Of a DNA stretch of 64,000 nt, positions 44,202 to 51,801 are shown one piece after another. The notes beneath the pieces were generated by a model. It was given only the letters and a program-made list of their open reading frames with translations, did not search any database and was not told the origin of the DNA. Every line of letters begins with the position of its first letter. Position 1 is the stretch's first letter. The translations under genes and the position numbers were made by a program. The stretch is from an uncultured Alphaproteobacteria bacterium (GTDB lineage: Bacteria > Pseudomonadota > Alphaproteobacteria > Rhodobacterales > Rhodobacteraceae): NCBI GenBank assembly GCA_929200255.1, contig CAKMYZ010000007.1, positions 62,001-126,000 of the forward strand, read 5' to 3'.

Positions 44202-45308
44202 ATGAACGCGACTGTACATGTGGACCTGCCCGGCCGGGCATATGATATTGAGATCGGCCCCGGTGTTTTGGCTAAGGCCGGCACGCGTATCGCCGGCTTG
44301 AGCGGCCGTAAGCACATCTGCATTGTGACGGATGAGACGGTGGCGGGGCTGCATCTTTCGGCGTTGCAAACGGCCCTTGCGGAGGCAGGATTGACTTCTG
44401 ACGCTTTGCCGTTGCCCCCCGGTGAGGCCACAAAATGCTGGGCGCAGCTGGAACGCACGGTGGAATGGCTGTTGTCCCAACGGGTCGAGCGTGGCGATGT
44501 CGTTGTGGCCTTCGGCGGCGGGGTGATCGGTGATTTGGCGGGCTTTGCGGCGGCGGTGCTGCGCCGGGGTGTACGCTTTGTGCAAATTCCAACCTCGCTG
44601 TTGGCGCAGGTGGATAGCTCTGTCGGGGGCAAGACCGGGATCAACTCGCCTGCGGGTAAAAACCTGATTGGGGCCTTTCATCAGCCCAGCCTTGTGCTGG
44701 CGGACACGGCCCTACTGGGCACGCTGACGCCACGCGATTATCTGGCTGGCTATGGCGAAGTCGTGAAATACGGGTTGCTGGGGGATGCTGCATTCTTTGA
44801 CTGGCTAGAGGCCCAGGGCCCGGCCTTGGCGGCGGGCGATATGGCGGCGCGGGTCCGTGCTGTGACCCGATCCTGCCAGATGAAGGCCGATATCGTGCAG
44901 CGAGATGAGACAGAACAGGGCGACCGTGCACTGTTGAACCTTGGCCATACCTTTTGTCATGCGCTTGAGGCTGCAACAGGGTATTCTGATCGCCTGTTGC
45001 ATGGCGAAGGCGTGGCGATTGGCTGTGCGCTGGCATTTGAACTGTCAGCGCGAATGGGCCTGTGCAGTCAGGAAGAGCCAAGCCGCGTGCGCGCGCATTT
45101 ACGCGACATGGGGATGAAGGTGGATATTCGCGATATTCCCGGCGATTTGCCCGATGCGGTAGGCCTGCTGGATCTGATGGGGCAGGACAAGAAGGTCCTG
45201 GATGGCAAGTTGCGTTTTGTTCTGGCGCGGGGGATTGGGGATGCGTTTATCACCTCCGATGTGCCCCGTGCTGCGGTGCTGGGCGTGTTGGAAGACGCGC
45301 TGAAGTAA
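44202..45308 (+). CDS. aroB: 3-dehydroquinate synthase
   Basis: 368 residues. NAD-binding FGGGVIGDLAGFAAAVLRRG, metal-binding region PAGKNLIGAFHQP, YGEVVKYGLLGD, and NLGHTFCHALEAATGY with a zinc-ligand His. It cyclises DAHP to 3-dehydroquinate. It is cotranscribed with aroK, 3 bp apart, the usual pairing. Confidence 0.97.
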   Translation: MNATVHVDLPGRAYDIEIGPGVLAKAGTRIAGLSGRKHICIVTDETVAGLHLSALQTALAEAGLTSDALPLPPGEATKCWAQLERTVEWLLSQRVERGDVVVAFGGGVIGDLAGFAAAVLRRGVRFVQIPTSLLAQVDSSVGGKTGINSPAGKNLIGAFHQPSLVLADTALLGTLTPRDYLAGYGEVVKYGLLGDAAFFDWLEAQGPALAAGDMAARVRAVTRSCQMKADIVQRDETEQGDRALLNLGHTFCHALEAATGYSDRLLHGEGVAIGCALAFELSARMGLCSQEEPSRVRAHLRDMGMKVDIRDIPGDLPDAVGLLDLMGQDKKVLDGKLRFVLARGIGDAFITSDVPRAAVLGVLEDALK

Positions 45309-45378
45309 CGTCGCCCGTGATAGGGCAATGAACGGCAGGATGCCCGTCGACGCTTCCGGCTTGGCAATTCGTATTGGG

Positions 45379-45723
45379 TCAGAGGTTGAAGATAACTGCA
45401 GGTACGCCGACCACTGCCTCGACAATAAAATAGATCCACTTCTTTTGGCTTTGCCCATCAAAGATGACTGAGGTCAGCCGACCAGCGGCGGCCCCGCACC
45501 AACAAAACCCAAGCATCATATAGGCCTCTGGCGTGCCAAGGATCAAGGCGCCCAGTCCCATGCCGACAAACAGACAACCAACCGAGGCGCGGATTTCAGA
45601 GATGCCCATGGTTGTCTTCCCCATGTGCAGATCAAGCGCGCCCAGCGTGTAGCGTGGCGCCAGCCAGCCAAAACAGCCAAAGCCAATGCTCAGCACGGCG
45701 AAGATGATATTGATGGTGTCCAT
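45379..45723 (-). CDS. DUF4345-like small membrane protein
   Basis: 114 residues with four hydrophobic segments. The arrangement GISEIRASVGCLFVGMGLGAL, then YMMLGFCWCGAAAGRLTSVIFDG, resembles the DUF4345 family of small integral membrane proteins of unknown function. Two cysteines lie in the third segment (FCWCG). It lies downstream of the Sco gene on the same strand, 76 bp away, and converges with aroB. Confidence 0.7.
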   Translation of the reverse strand: MDTINIIFAVLSIGFGCFGWLAPRYTLGALDLHMGKTTMGISEIRASVGCLFVGMGLGALILGTPEAYMMLGFCWCGAAAGRLTSVIFDGQSQKKWIYFIVEAVVGVPAVIFNL

Positions 45724-45780
45724 AATGCCCGCTCTTTGATGTTAAGAGGCAATGTGGCCTGAAACGCGGCAAGATCAAGA

Positions 45781-45803
45781 GGATTTAAGGCCCCTGACCC
45801 TAA
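45781..45803. repeat. solitary half-copy of the 972-1240 element arm
   Basis: GGATTTAA then GGCCCCTGACCCTAA resembles the right arm at 1217-1240 (GGATTTAA then TGGGGCCTGACCCTAG). The Sco stop codon falls in it, as the stops of the two genes beside the full element do. No partner arm is visible nearby. Confidence 0.4.
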
Positions 45804-46405
45804 CTCAATTGATCGATAAAGCAGGATGTGATTGACGCAACCTCTTCGGCGGTTGACTCGCGCCTAAAGAACGTCGCGAGGCCGGTTTCCGGGAACATCA
45901 GATAGGTCTGCGTCGAGTGGTCCACCAGATAATAATCCGGGTCATCATCCTGCGCGCGGTAGTAGGTCTGATAGGCTTGTGACGCCGCCTTGACCTGTTC
46001 GGGCGTGCCAGTGAGCCCGATCATATCATCATGGAAGTTGTCGGTGTAATCGCGCACGACCTCTACCGTATCGCGCTGCGGGTCGATGGAGATAAAGGCG
46101 GTGCCTATGTCGTGCCCGTCGTCGGCCAGCAAATCAGCGGCATAGGCATTGCGCGCGCTGTCGATCGGGCAGACATCGGGGCAGAAGGTGTAGCCGAAAT
46201 AGACAAGCGTTGGTTTGGTGATGACGTCCGCGTCGGTGACAATTTCGCCGGTTTCGGAAACCAGCTCAAACGGGCCGCCGATGGTGCTGCCTGCAACCGT
46301 GGTGTTGCCGCAAGGATCGTGATGGGTATTTTGAGATTGCCAGACATAAAGCCCCAAAGCTGCTGCGGCGGCGAGGGTGGTTGTTCCAAAAATGACGGCT
46401 TTCAT
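45800..46405 (-). CDS. SCO1/SenC family copper protein
   Basis: 201 residues from ATG 46405 after AGGAG. An N-terminal membrane anchor (MKAVIFGTTTLAAAAALGLYV) is followed by a thioredoxin fold with the copper-binding YFGYTFCPDVCPIDSAR; the third ligand His is in DHSTQTYLM. Sco proteins deliver copper to the CuA site of cytochrome oxidase or act in redox control. The C-terminus lies in a copy of the repeat arm. The divergent DUF2182-DUF1326 pair nearby is also suspected to handle metal. Confidence 0.92.
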   Translation of the reverse strand: MKAVIFGTTTLAAAAALGLYVWQSQNTHHDPCGNTTVAGSTIGGPFELVSETGEIVTDADVITKPTLVYFGYTFCPDVCPIDSARNAYAADLLADDGHDIGTAFISIDPQRDTVEVVRDYTDNFHDDMIGLTGTPEQVKAASQAYQTYYRAQDDDPDYYLVDHSTQTYLMFPETGLATFFRRESTAEEVASITSCFIDQLS

Positions 46406-46488
46406 CACGCGCTCCTGCTGATCGGATTGGTGCGCACTTTAGGGCGATTGCCGCGGGCTGCAATGCAAAGATGCGTGACGGATTGCCG

Positions 46489-47223
46489 CTACTGCGCGGC
46501 TTTGTCACGTGCCGCGATCACGCCTTGGGCGAGCTCTTGCGTATAGGCGGCCAGTGCCGCGAGCTGCCGATCCGCCGCAACGGCATCCTGCGCCTCTATC
46601 GCGTTGGCGATCATCTGGTGCAGCCCGATAATTTTCTCGCGCGAACGGGCGCTGAATGTAATCATATTCATCAGGGGTTGCATCGCCTCAACCGCGCCCG
46701 CCAATTGATAGGACAGCACCGGATTGCCAGCGGCATCCACCAACGCCCTGTGAAAGGCCACGTCAGATGCGCAAAATGCCTCGTCCGTCAGGCCGGGCTG
46801 CGACTGGCGGTGGGCCTCTGCGCGCATGCTGGCAAGGTGATCGGCGCTGCGGCGTTCGGCGGAGAGAGGCGCGCAGGCGCGCTCCAGCGCATAGCGGGCC
46901 TCGCAGGCAGTGGCAAAGCTGACGGCATTCATGGACAGCAGAAGGGTTGAGGTCGTGATCTGCTGGCCATAGGCATCTTCGAATTTCAGCCGGTTGACAA
47001 AGGCCCCGCCGGTGGCGCCGCGCTGGGTGCGGATCAGCGATTGTGCTGCAAGCCGTTTGAGCGCCTCTCGCACCGTGGGGCGCGAGACGTCGAAATGTTC
47101 GGCCAGTTCTGCCTCCGACGGGAGCCGCTCATCAACGGGCAGAGCACCCGAAATGATGGCATCACGGATCGCTTTGGCGATTTGTGCCGAAAGATCGGCA
47201 GGGCTTGAGGGGTCAATTTTCAT
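46489..47223 (-). CDS. FadR-subfamily GntR transcriptional regulator
   Basis: 244 residues. Winged helix near the N-terminus (LPSEAELAEHFDVSRPTVREALKRLAAQSLI), then an all-helical FCD ligand domain (about 90-240) with metal-ligand-type residues (DVAFHRALVDAAGNPVL). It would repress or activate neighbouring genes in response to a small carboxylic acid. It diverges from the DUF2182-to-dmdA gene run, with a perfect inverted repeat touching its own start codon. GntR regulators accompany dmdA-acuI in other roseobacters, so control of DMSP metabolism is a reasonable guess. Confidence 0.9.
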   Translation of the reverse strand: MKIDPSSPADLSAQIAKAIRDAIISGALPVDERLPSEAELAEHFDVSRPTVREALKRLAAQSLIRTQRGATGGAFVNRLKFEDAYGQQITTSTLLLSMNAVSFATACEARYALERACAPLSAERRSADHLASMRAEAHRQSQPGLTDEAFCASDVAFHRALVDAAGNPVLSYQLAGAVEAMQPLMNMITFSARSREKIIGLHQMIANAIEAQDAVAADRQLAALAAYTQELAQGVIAARDKAAQ

Positions 47224-47224
47224 T

Positions 47225-47248
47225 TGTCAGACAATTAAACGTCTGACA
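47225..47248. promoter_or_regulatory. FadR-type operator
   Basis: TGTCAGAC-AATTAAAC-GTCTGACA, perfect 8-bp arms; the left half alone (TTGTCAGACAA) is an 11-bp palindrome that fits the FadR-family TNGT-N3-ACNA pattern. It ends 1 bp before the regulator's ATG and is 54 bp upstream of the DUF2182 start, so it could control both directions. Confidence 0.65.
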
Positions 47249-47301
47249 TATGATTGTGCAAGTCTTGGCTCGCGTATCACGCATCGTTTTGGAGGATGAT
47301 C

Positions 47302-48072
47302 ATGCCACATCTGATCCGGTCAGCCCTCTGGTTGTCGTTCTTCGGGGCGATCCTTGTGGCGTGGTGGATCATGTATGTCATGGCGATGGACATGGACCTT
47401 GATCTGCTGGGCCGTCCGGGGCCGATGGGCCAGGCGATGGCCGCAATGGACCCGCGTATGCCGATGGATATGCCGATGGCGCGGTTTGGCCCGCTGTTTG
47501 CGATGTGGGCGATCATGATGGCGGCAATGATGCTGCCGACCATGGTGCCAACGCTGACAACTTACGAACGGTTGATGGTTAGTGCTGATGGCACACGGGC
47601 GGGATGGCTGGGCGTGTTGTTGGGGTACTTCATCGTTTGGGTGGCTTTTGCGGCGCTGATCACGGCTGTGCAACTGGCACTGCTGTTTGGCGGTGTCATT
47701 GATATGCTGGGAGTTGCGCCAGTGTGGCTTTCGGCCCTGCTGCTTGTCGTGGTTGGGGCGTTTCAGTTCACCCGCGCCAAAGAGGTGTGCCATGGTGTTT
47801 GCCACGCGCCGATGCATTATTTTCTGGCGCAGTGGAAAACCGGTTTTGGTGGCGGTTTGCGCATGGGCCTTGGTTTGGGCGTCTATTGTGTGGTCTGTTG
47901 CTGGGGCTTCATGGCACTGGGGTTTGTCGGCGGCGTAATGAGCCTGGCCTGGATGGGTCTGGCCACGCTGCTGATGGTCTTTGAAAAACTGCCCGATATT
48001 GGGCAGCGCATCATCAAACCAACCGGGGTTGTGCTGATCGGCGCAGGCATCGGTTTGGCATTCTATATATAA
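47302..48072 (+). CDS. DUF2182 predicted metal-binding membrane protein
   Basis: 256 residues from ATG 47302, 6 bp after GGAGG. About six membrane segments. The N-terminal loop is remarkably Met-rich (MAMDMDLD, MGQAMAAMDPRMPMDMPMA, then MWAIMMAAMMLPTMVP), and Cys/His occur at KEVCHGVCHAPMHYF. Met-rich runs and CxxxC/His are common Cu(I) ligands, and the family is annotated as metal-binding, so a copper role is likely but unproven. DUF1326 follows after 13 bp, the usual partner of this family. Confidence 0.85.
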   Translation: MPHLIRSALWLSFFGAILVAWWIMYVMAMDMDLDLLGRPGPMGQAMAAMDPRMPMDMPMARFGPLFAMWAIMMAAMMLPTMVPTLTTYERLMVSADGTRAGWLGVLLGYFIVWVAFAALITAVQLALLFGGVIDMLGVAPVWLSALLLVVVGAFQFTRAKEVCHGVCHAPMHYFLAQWKTGFGGGLRMGLGLGVYCVVCCWGFMALGFVGGVMSLAWMGLATLLMVFEKLPDIGQRIIKPTGVVLIGAGIGLAFYI

Positions 48073-48085
48073 AAGGGGACGAGAT

Positions 48086-48796
48086 ATGGCTGAAAAAGAA
48101 CGCGCACCCGCAGATCGGCTGCCGATCTCGCAACGCATTGACCAGCGGATGGACAGCAACCCGCTGCGCCGCAAGATGAAACCGACCGATTGGGCGATCA
48201 AGGGCGAGCTGTTTCTCAACTGTTCTTGCACGGTGTTCTGCCCCTGTGTCGTCAGCCTTGGCGCGCATCCCCCTACCGAAGGGCATTGCCATGCCTGGAT
48301 GGCCATCGCCATTGATGAGGGTCATTTTGAAGGCGAGGACCTGTCCGGCCTGAACGTCGGCCTGTTGGTCGATATTCCGGGGCGCATGGCCGAGGGCAAC
48401 TGGAAGGTGGCCGCCTATGTCGATGATCGGTCAACCCAGAAAGCCTATAACGGTATCCTGAAGATATTCAGCGGTGCTGCCGGTGGCACCACTGGCCTGT
48501 TCACCATGCTGGTGTCCGAAATCATCGGGGCCGAGCGCGAAAAGGTCGAGATTGTCCGCGAAGGCAGTAAGCGTGGCATCTATATTGGTCGCAAGATACA
48601 AGGTGAGATTGAATTGATGAAAGGGGCTAGCCCAGATCACCCCGTGATGATCTCGAACTCCAAATATTGGATGGGCCCCGACATTGTTGCGGCGGCCGGT
48701 GTGAAATCGAAGGTGCGTGACTATGGCCGCGTATGGGACTTTGGTGGCAAATCTGCAGAGGTCTGCGCGATTGACTGGAAGGGCCCCAAGCCATGA
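48086..48796 (+). CDS. DUF1326 domain-containing protein
   Basis: 236 residues, no signal peptide. The family-defining cysteine cluster is LFLNCSCTVFCPC (about residue 53), followed by HCHAWMAI; such a CxC-x3-CPC arrangement looks like a metal site. The rest is a globular alpha/beta domain (AYVDDRSTQKAYNGILKIFSG). DUF1326 and DUF2182 genes commonly neighbour each other, but the biochemical function is not established. The stop overlaps the DinB-family start by 4 bp. Confidence 0.88.
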   Translation: MAEKERAPADRLPISQRIDQRMDSNPLRRKMKPTDWAIKGELFLNCSCTVFCPCVVSLGAHPPTEGHCHAWMAIAIDEGHFEGEDLSGLNVGLLVDIPGRMAEGNWKVAAYVDDRSTQKAYNGILKIFSGAAGGTTGLFTMLVSEIIGAEREKVEIVREGSKRGIYIGRKIQGEIELMKGASPDHPVMISNSKYWMGPDIVAAAGVKSKVRDYGRVWDFGGKSAEVCAIDWKGPKP

Positions 48797-49299
48797 TCAG
48801 CCCAGCGTACTGCCAGACCATGGCGCGCTACAATGCGTGGCAAAATGAAGGGCTGCGCAGGATGGTGAGTGAGATATCACTCGACGACCTGAGCAAGGAT
48901 CGCGGCGCGTTCTTTGGATCGATCTTCGCGACGCTGAACCATTTGATTTGGGGGGATACGCTGTGGATCAGCCGGTTCGATGGCGGGGCAGGCCCTGCGG
49001 TTCCGGCCGCAGAGCATCGCGAGATTACGCCAACGCCTGCTGTTTGGGCAGCGGAGAGGTCTCAGCTAGATGCGCGGATCACGCTCTGGGCTGCAAGCGT
49101 CAGTGCCGCCGATCTGGAGGGCGATCTGACATGGTTTTCCGATGCCGCACAACGCGAGATCACGAAACCAAAGGCGCTTTGCGTCATGCAATTGTTCAAT
49201 CACCAGACACACCATCGCGGCCAAATCCACACGATGCTGACGTCATTGGGTCTCAAGCCCAACGACACCGATTTGCCATTCATGCCGGAGGGCGGCTGA
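48793..49299 (+). CDS. DinB family protein
   Basis: 168 residues. Four-helix bundle of the DinB/YfiT type: NAWQNEGLRRMV, LNHLIWGDTLWISRF with the first ligand His, and LFNHQTHHRGQIHTML with the HxxxHHRGQ metal-binding motif. Such proteins are metal-dependent hydrolases or thiol transferases (mycothiol, bacillithiol) in other phyla; in this group the substrate is unknown. It is coupled to DUF1326 by a 4-bp overlap, and the next small frame starts 1 bp after its stop. Confidence 0.88.
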   Translation: MISPAYCQTMARYNAWQNEGLRRMVSEISLDDLSKDRGAFFGSIFATLNHLIWGDTLWISRFDGGAGPAVPAAEHREITPTPAVWAAERSQLDARITLWAASVSAADLEGDLTWFSDAAQREITKPKALCVMQLFNHQTHHRGQIHTMLTSLGLKPNDTDLPFMPEGG

Positions 49300-49300
49300 C

Positions 49301-49471
49301 ATGCCGTTACTGATCGCAATTGCTTTGGCTGTTGCCTTTTTTGTCTGGCGTGCGTGGGGCCGGGAACGGGCCAGCAATGAAGTCAGCTGGCGGATGGGAC
49401 CGCTTGATGCGCCGAAAGCCCTGCAAGTGGGAGATGGTGCCCGGAGGGACATCAAACTTGCGGGAGTATAA
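49301..49471 (+). CDS. 56-residue membrane-anchored small ORF, overlaps the next small gene
   Basis: Starts 1 bp after the DinB stop with a good ribosome site (GGAGG, 9 bp upstream). MPLLIAIALAVAFFVWRAWG is a membrane helix, followed by a polar tail of about 36 residues. Its last 65 bp overlap, in another frame, a Cys-rich ORF. Either two overlapping genes, or one ancestral gene (helix plus Cys domain) split by a frameshift near 49400-49470. Confidence 0.45.
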   Translation: MPLLIAIALAVAFFVWRAWGRERASNEVSWRMGPLDAPKALQVGDGARRDIKLAGV

Positions 49472-49556
49472 GTGTCAGACCTGCAAGGTGACGGCCTACA
49501 GCGGTGGCGGCAAACCACCACAAGAATGCAAACGCGGATTGGGAGGTTCGCTCTGA
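49407..49556 (+). CDS. 49-residue Cys-rich (zinc-ribbon-like) protein
   Basis: MRRKPCKWEMVPGG opens a compact protein with Cys at 6, 23, 26 and 41, in EYKCQTCKVTAYSGG and PPQECKRGL. The spacing suggests a small metal-binding knuckle. The frame extends 29 codons upstream without a better start. Its TGA overlaps the dmdA ATG (TGATG), which argues that this frame is translated and coupled to dmdA. No named family recognised. See the preceding entry for the possibility that both frames form one broken gene. Confidence 0.6.
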   Translation: MRRKPCKWEMVPGGTSNLREYKCQTCKVTAYSGGGKPPQECKRGLGGSL

Positions 49557-50656
49557 TGGCTGTCATCGCCCCCTCGCGCCGGATCCGGAGGACCCCATTT
49601 ACACCCGGCGTCGAGGCGGCAGGGGTGAAAGGCTATACCGTCTATAACCATATGCTGCTGCCCACCGTATTTCGCAGCGTGGAAGAGGATTACCACCACC
49701 TTAAATCTGCGGTGCAGGTCTGGGATGTTGCGGTCGAACGTCAGGTAGAACTGCGCGGCCCCGATGCGGCACGCTTGATGCAGATGCTGACGCCCCGCGA
49801 TCTGCGTGGGATGATGCCGGGGCAGTGTTTCTACGTGCCGATTGTCGATGAAACGGGTGGTATGCTGAATGATCCTGTTGCGTTGAAACTGGCCGAGGAT
49901 CGGTGGTGGATTTCGATTGCCGACAGTGATTTGCTGTTCTGGGTCAAAGGGTTGGCCTATGGCTATCGGCTAGATGTGCTGGTGGATGAGCCTGATATCT
50001 CGCCGTTGGCTGTGCAGGGGCCCTTGGCAGACGACCTGATGGCACGGGTGTTTGGGGATGCGGTCCGGGCGATCAAGTTTTTCCGCTTTGGCTGGTTTGA
50101 TTTTGACGGTGTCAGCATGGCTGTGGCCCGATCAGGCTATTCCAAGCAGGGTGGTTTTGAAATTTACGTGGATGGCACTAAGAACGGCATGCCGCTTTGG
50201 AATGCCTTGATGGAGGCGGGCAGGGATCTGGATGTCTATGCCGGTTGTCCCAATCTGATCGAGCGGATCGAAGCGGGGCTTTTGTCCTATGGCAATGACA
50301 TGACCCGCGAAAACACGCCGCATGAATGCGGGTTGGGCCGGTTTTGTTCGACACAGACGGCAATTGGCTGTGTGGGCCGCGATGCGCTGTTACGTGTCGC
50401 CAAGGAAGGGCCGACCCAGCAAATCCGGGCGCTTGCGATAGATGGGGATATCCCGCCATGTGATGCCGCCTGGCCGCTGATGGCCAAGGGCAAACGGGTG
50501 GGGCAGGTCACATCTGCGGCGAAATCACCTGACTATGAAACCAATGTGGCCATCGGCATGGTCCGCATGACCCATTGGGATGAAGGCACAGCCCTGCAGG
50601 TGGAAACACCGGCAGGGGCCCGTGATGTGGCGGTGAAAGAAGACTTCTGGCTATAG
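49556..50656 (+). CDS. dmdA: dimethylsulfoniopropionate demethylase DmdA
   Basis: 366 residues from ATG 49556, 8 bp after GGGAGG; an upstream GTG would add 28 residues unlike the family. The opening PSRRIRRTPFTPGVEAAG, then KGYTVYNHMLLPTVF, closely matches DmdA of roseobacters, as do QVWDVAVERQV, GGMLNDPVA, RSGYSKQGGFEIY and SYGNDMTRENTPHECGLG. It belongs to the GcvT fold and moves a methyl from DMSP to tetrahydrofolate, giving methylmercaptopropionate. acuI lies directly downstream, the typical roseobacter arrangement. The close match makes DmdA much more likely than aminomethyltransferase. Confidence 0.92.
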   Translation: MAVIAPSRRIRRTPFTPGVEAAGVKGYTVYNHMLLPTVFRSVEEDYHHLKSAVQVWDVAVERQVELRGPDAARLMQMLTPRDLRGMMPGQCFYVPIVDETGGMLNDPVALKLAEDRWWISIADSDLLFWVKGLAYGYRLDVLVDEPDISPLAVQGPLADDLMARVFGDAVRAIKFFRFGWFDFDGVSMAVARSGYSKQGGFEIYVDGTKNGMPLWNALMEAGRDLDVYAGCPNLIERIEAGLLSYGNDMTRENTPHECGLGRFCSTQTAIGCVGRDALLRVAKEGPTQQIRALAIDGDIPPCDAAWPLMAKGKRVGQVTSAAKSPDYETNVAIGMVRMTHWDEGTALQVETPAGARDVAVKEDFWL

Positions 50657-50712
50657 CGCGTGATGCGCCGTCGGAGCCTCCGGCGGAAGTTTGATTGGAC
50701 ATAGAAAAGAGA

Positions 50713-50727
50713 TGGGCGCAGCGCCCA
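50713..50727 (+). promoter_or_regulatory. inverted repeat in the dmdA-acuI gap
   Basis: TGGGCGC-A-GCGCCCA sits 17 bp before the acuI start, with a second GC-rich imperfect stem at about 50667-50690. Could be an mRNA processing or attenuating hairpin, or an operator. Confidence 0.35.
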
Positions 50728-50744
50728 GATAGAGAGGAATGAAG

Positions 50745-51728
50745 ATGTTTAACGCTTTGGTGGTCCAGAAGAACGACGAGGGCAAGACCAGCGCTGCCGT
50801 GCAGGAGATCAGCCTGGATCAACTGCCCCAGGGGGATGTGACGGTTGCTGTCGAATATTCGACGGTGAACTACAAGGACGGTTTGTGCATTGGCCCCGGT
50901 GGCGGTTTGGTGCGCAACTATCCCCATGTTCCCGGCATCGATTTTGCGGGCACGGTCGCGGCATCCGATGACGCGCGCCACAGACCGGGCGACAAGGTTG
51001 TTCTGACCGGTTGGCGTGTGGGTGAGGCCCATTGGGGTGGTTATGCCCAAAAGGCGCGGGTCAAGGCCGATTGGTTGGTCCCATTGCCCCGGGGCCTTGA
51101 TACAAGGCAGGCGATGGCTGTTGGCACAGCTGGTTTCACCGCAATGCTGGCGGTGATGGCGCTGGAAGATCACGGTATCAAGGACGGCCCGGTGCTGGTG
51201 ACAGGGGCCGCGGGCGGCGTTGGCTCGGTGGCGACCGCCATTCTGGCCAATCTGGGTCATGAGGTTGCGGCAGTGACCGGACGCCCCGAAACGGCAGACT
51301 ATCTGACATCACTTGGTGCGACGCAGATTGTCCCGCGTGAAGATATCAATGAAACCACAAAGCGCCCGCTTGAGGCCGAAACATGGGGTGGTTGTGTTGA
51401 TGCAGTGGGGGGAGAGATGCTCGCCCGTGTGCTGGGGCAGATGAGGTACGGAGCCTCCGTTTCGGCGGTGGGCCTGGCCGGTGGTGCAGGCTTGCCTGCA
51501 ACAGTCATCCCGTTCCTGCTGCGCGGTGTGAACCTGCTGGGGATCGATAGCGTGATGCAGCCTTATGACAACCGGGTTCGGGCCTGGGAACGGATCGCGA
51601 AGGACCTGCCGATGGACAAGCTTGAGGCGATGATCCAGCCAGCGACACTGTCTGATCTGCCTGATCTTGGGCGTGGTATCCTGAAGGGCCAGGTGAAGGG
51701 CCGTGTTGTGGTTGACGTAAACAGCTAA
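50745..51728 (+). CDS. acuI: acrylyl-CoA reductase AcuI
   Basis: 327 residues. ATG 50745 is preferred because GAGAGG sits at proper spacing; ATG 50739 would be too close. A zinc-free medium-chain reductase: substrate domain with STVNYKDGLCIGPGG, and NADPH site VTGAAGGVGSVATAILA (about residue 147). It reduces toxic acryloyl-CoA to propionyl-CoA and is paired with dmdA in marine bacteria, where it detoxifies products of DMSP. 88 bp separate the genes; a strong terminator follows. Confidence 0.93.
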   Translation: MFNALVVQKNDEGKTSAAVQEISLDQLPQGDVTVAVEYSTVNYKDGLCIGPGGGLVRNYPHVPGIDFAGTVAASDDARHRPGDKVVLTGWRVGEAHWGGYAQKARVKADWLVPLPRGLDTRQAMAVGTAGFTAMLAVMALEDHGIKDGPVLVTGAAGGVGSVATAILANLGHEVAAVTGRPETADYLTSLGATQIVPREDINETTKRPLEAETWGGCVDAVGGEMLARVLGQMRYGASVSAVGLAGGAGLPATVIPFLLRGVNLLGIDSVMQPYDNRVRAWERIAKDLPMDKLEAMIQPATLSDLPDLGRGILKGQVKGRVVVDVNS

Positions 51729-51755
51729 CCACAGCGCAGGCGGTAGAAAATGGAA

Positions 51756-51788
51756 AGGGGCGTCCGATCCGGGCGCCCCTTCTTTTTG
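51756..51788 (+). terminator. intrinsic terminator after acuI (bidirectional)
   Basis: AGGGGCG-CCG (51756-51766) pairs with CGGGCGCCCCT (51770-51780) and is followed by TCTTTTTGTG. On the minus strand the stem is followed by TTTCCATTTT, so it may also end the BCCT transcript. Confidence 0.88.
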
Positions 51789-51801
51789 TGTTTATGGCAA
51801 T

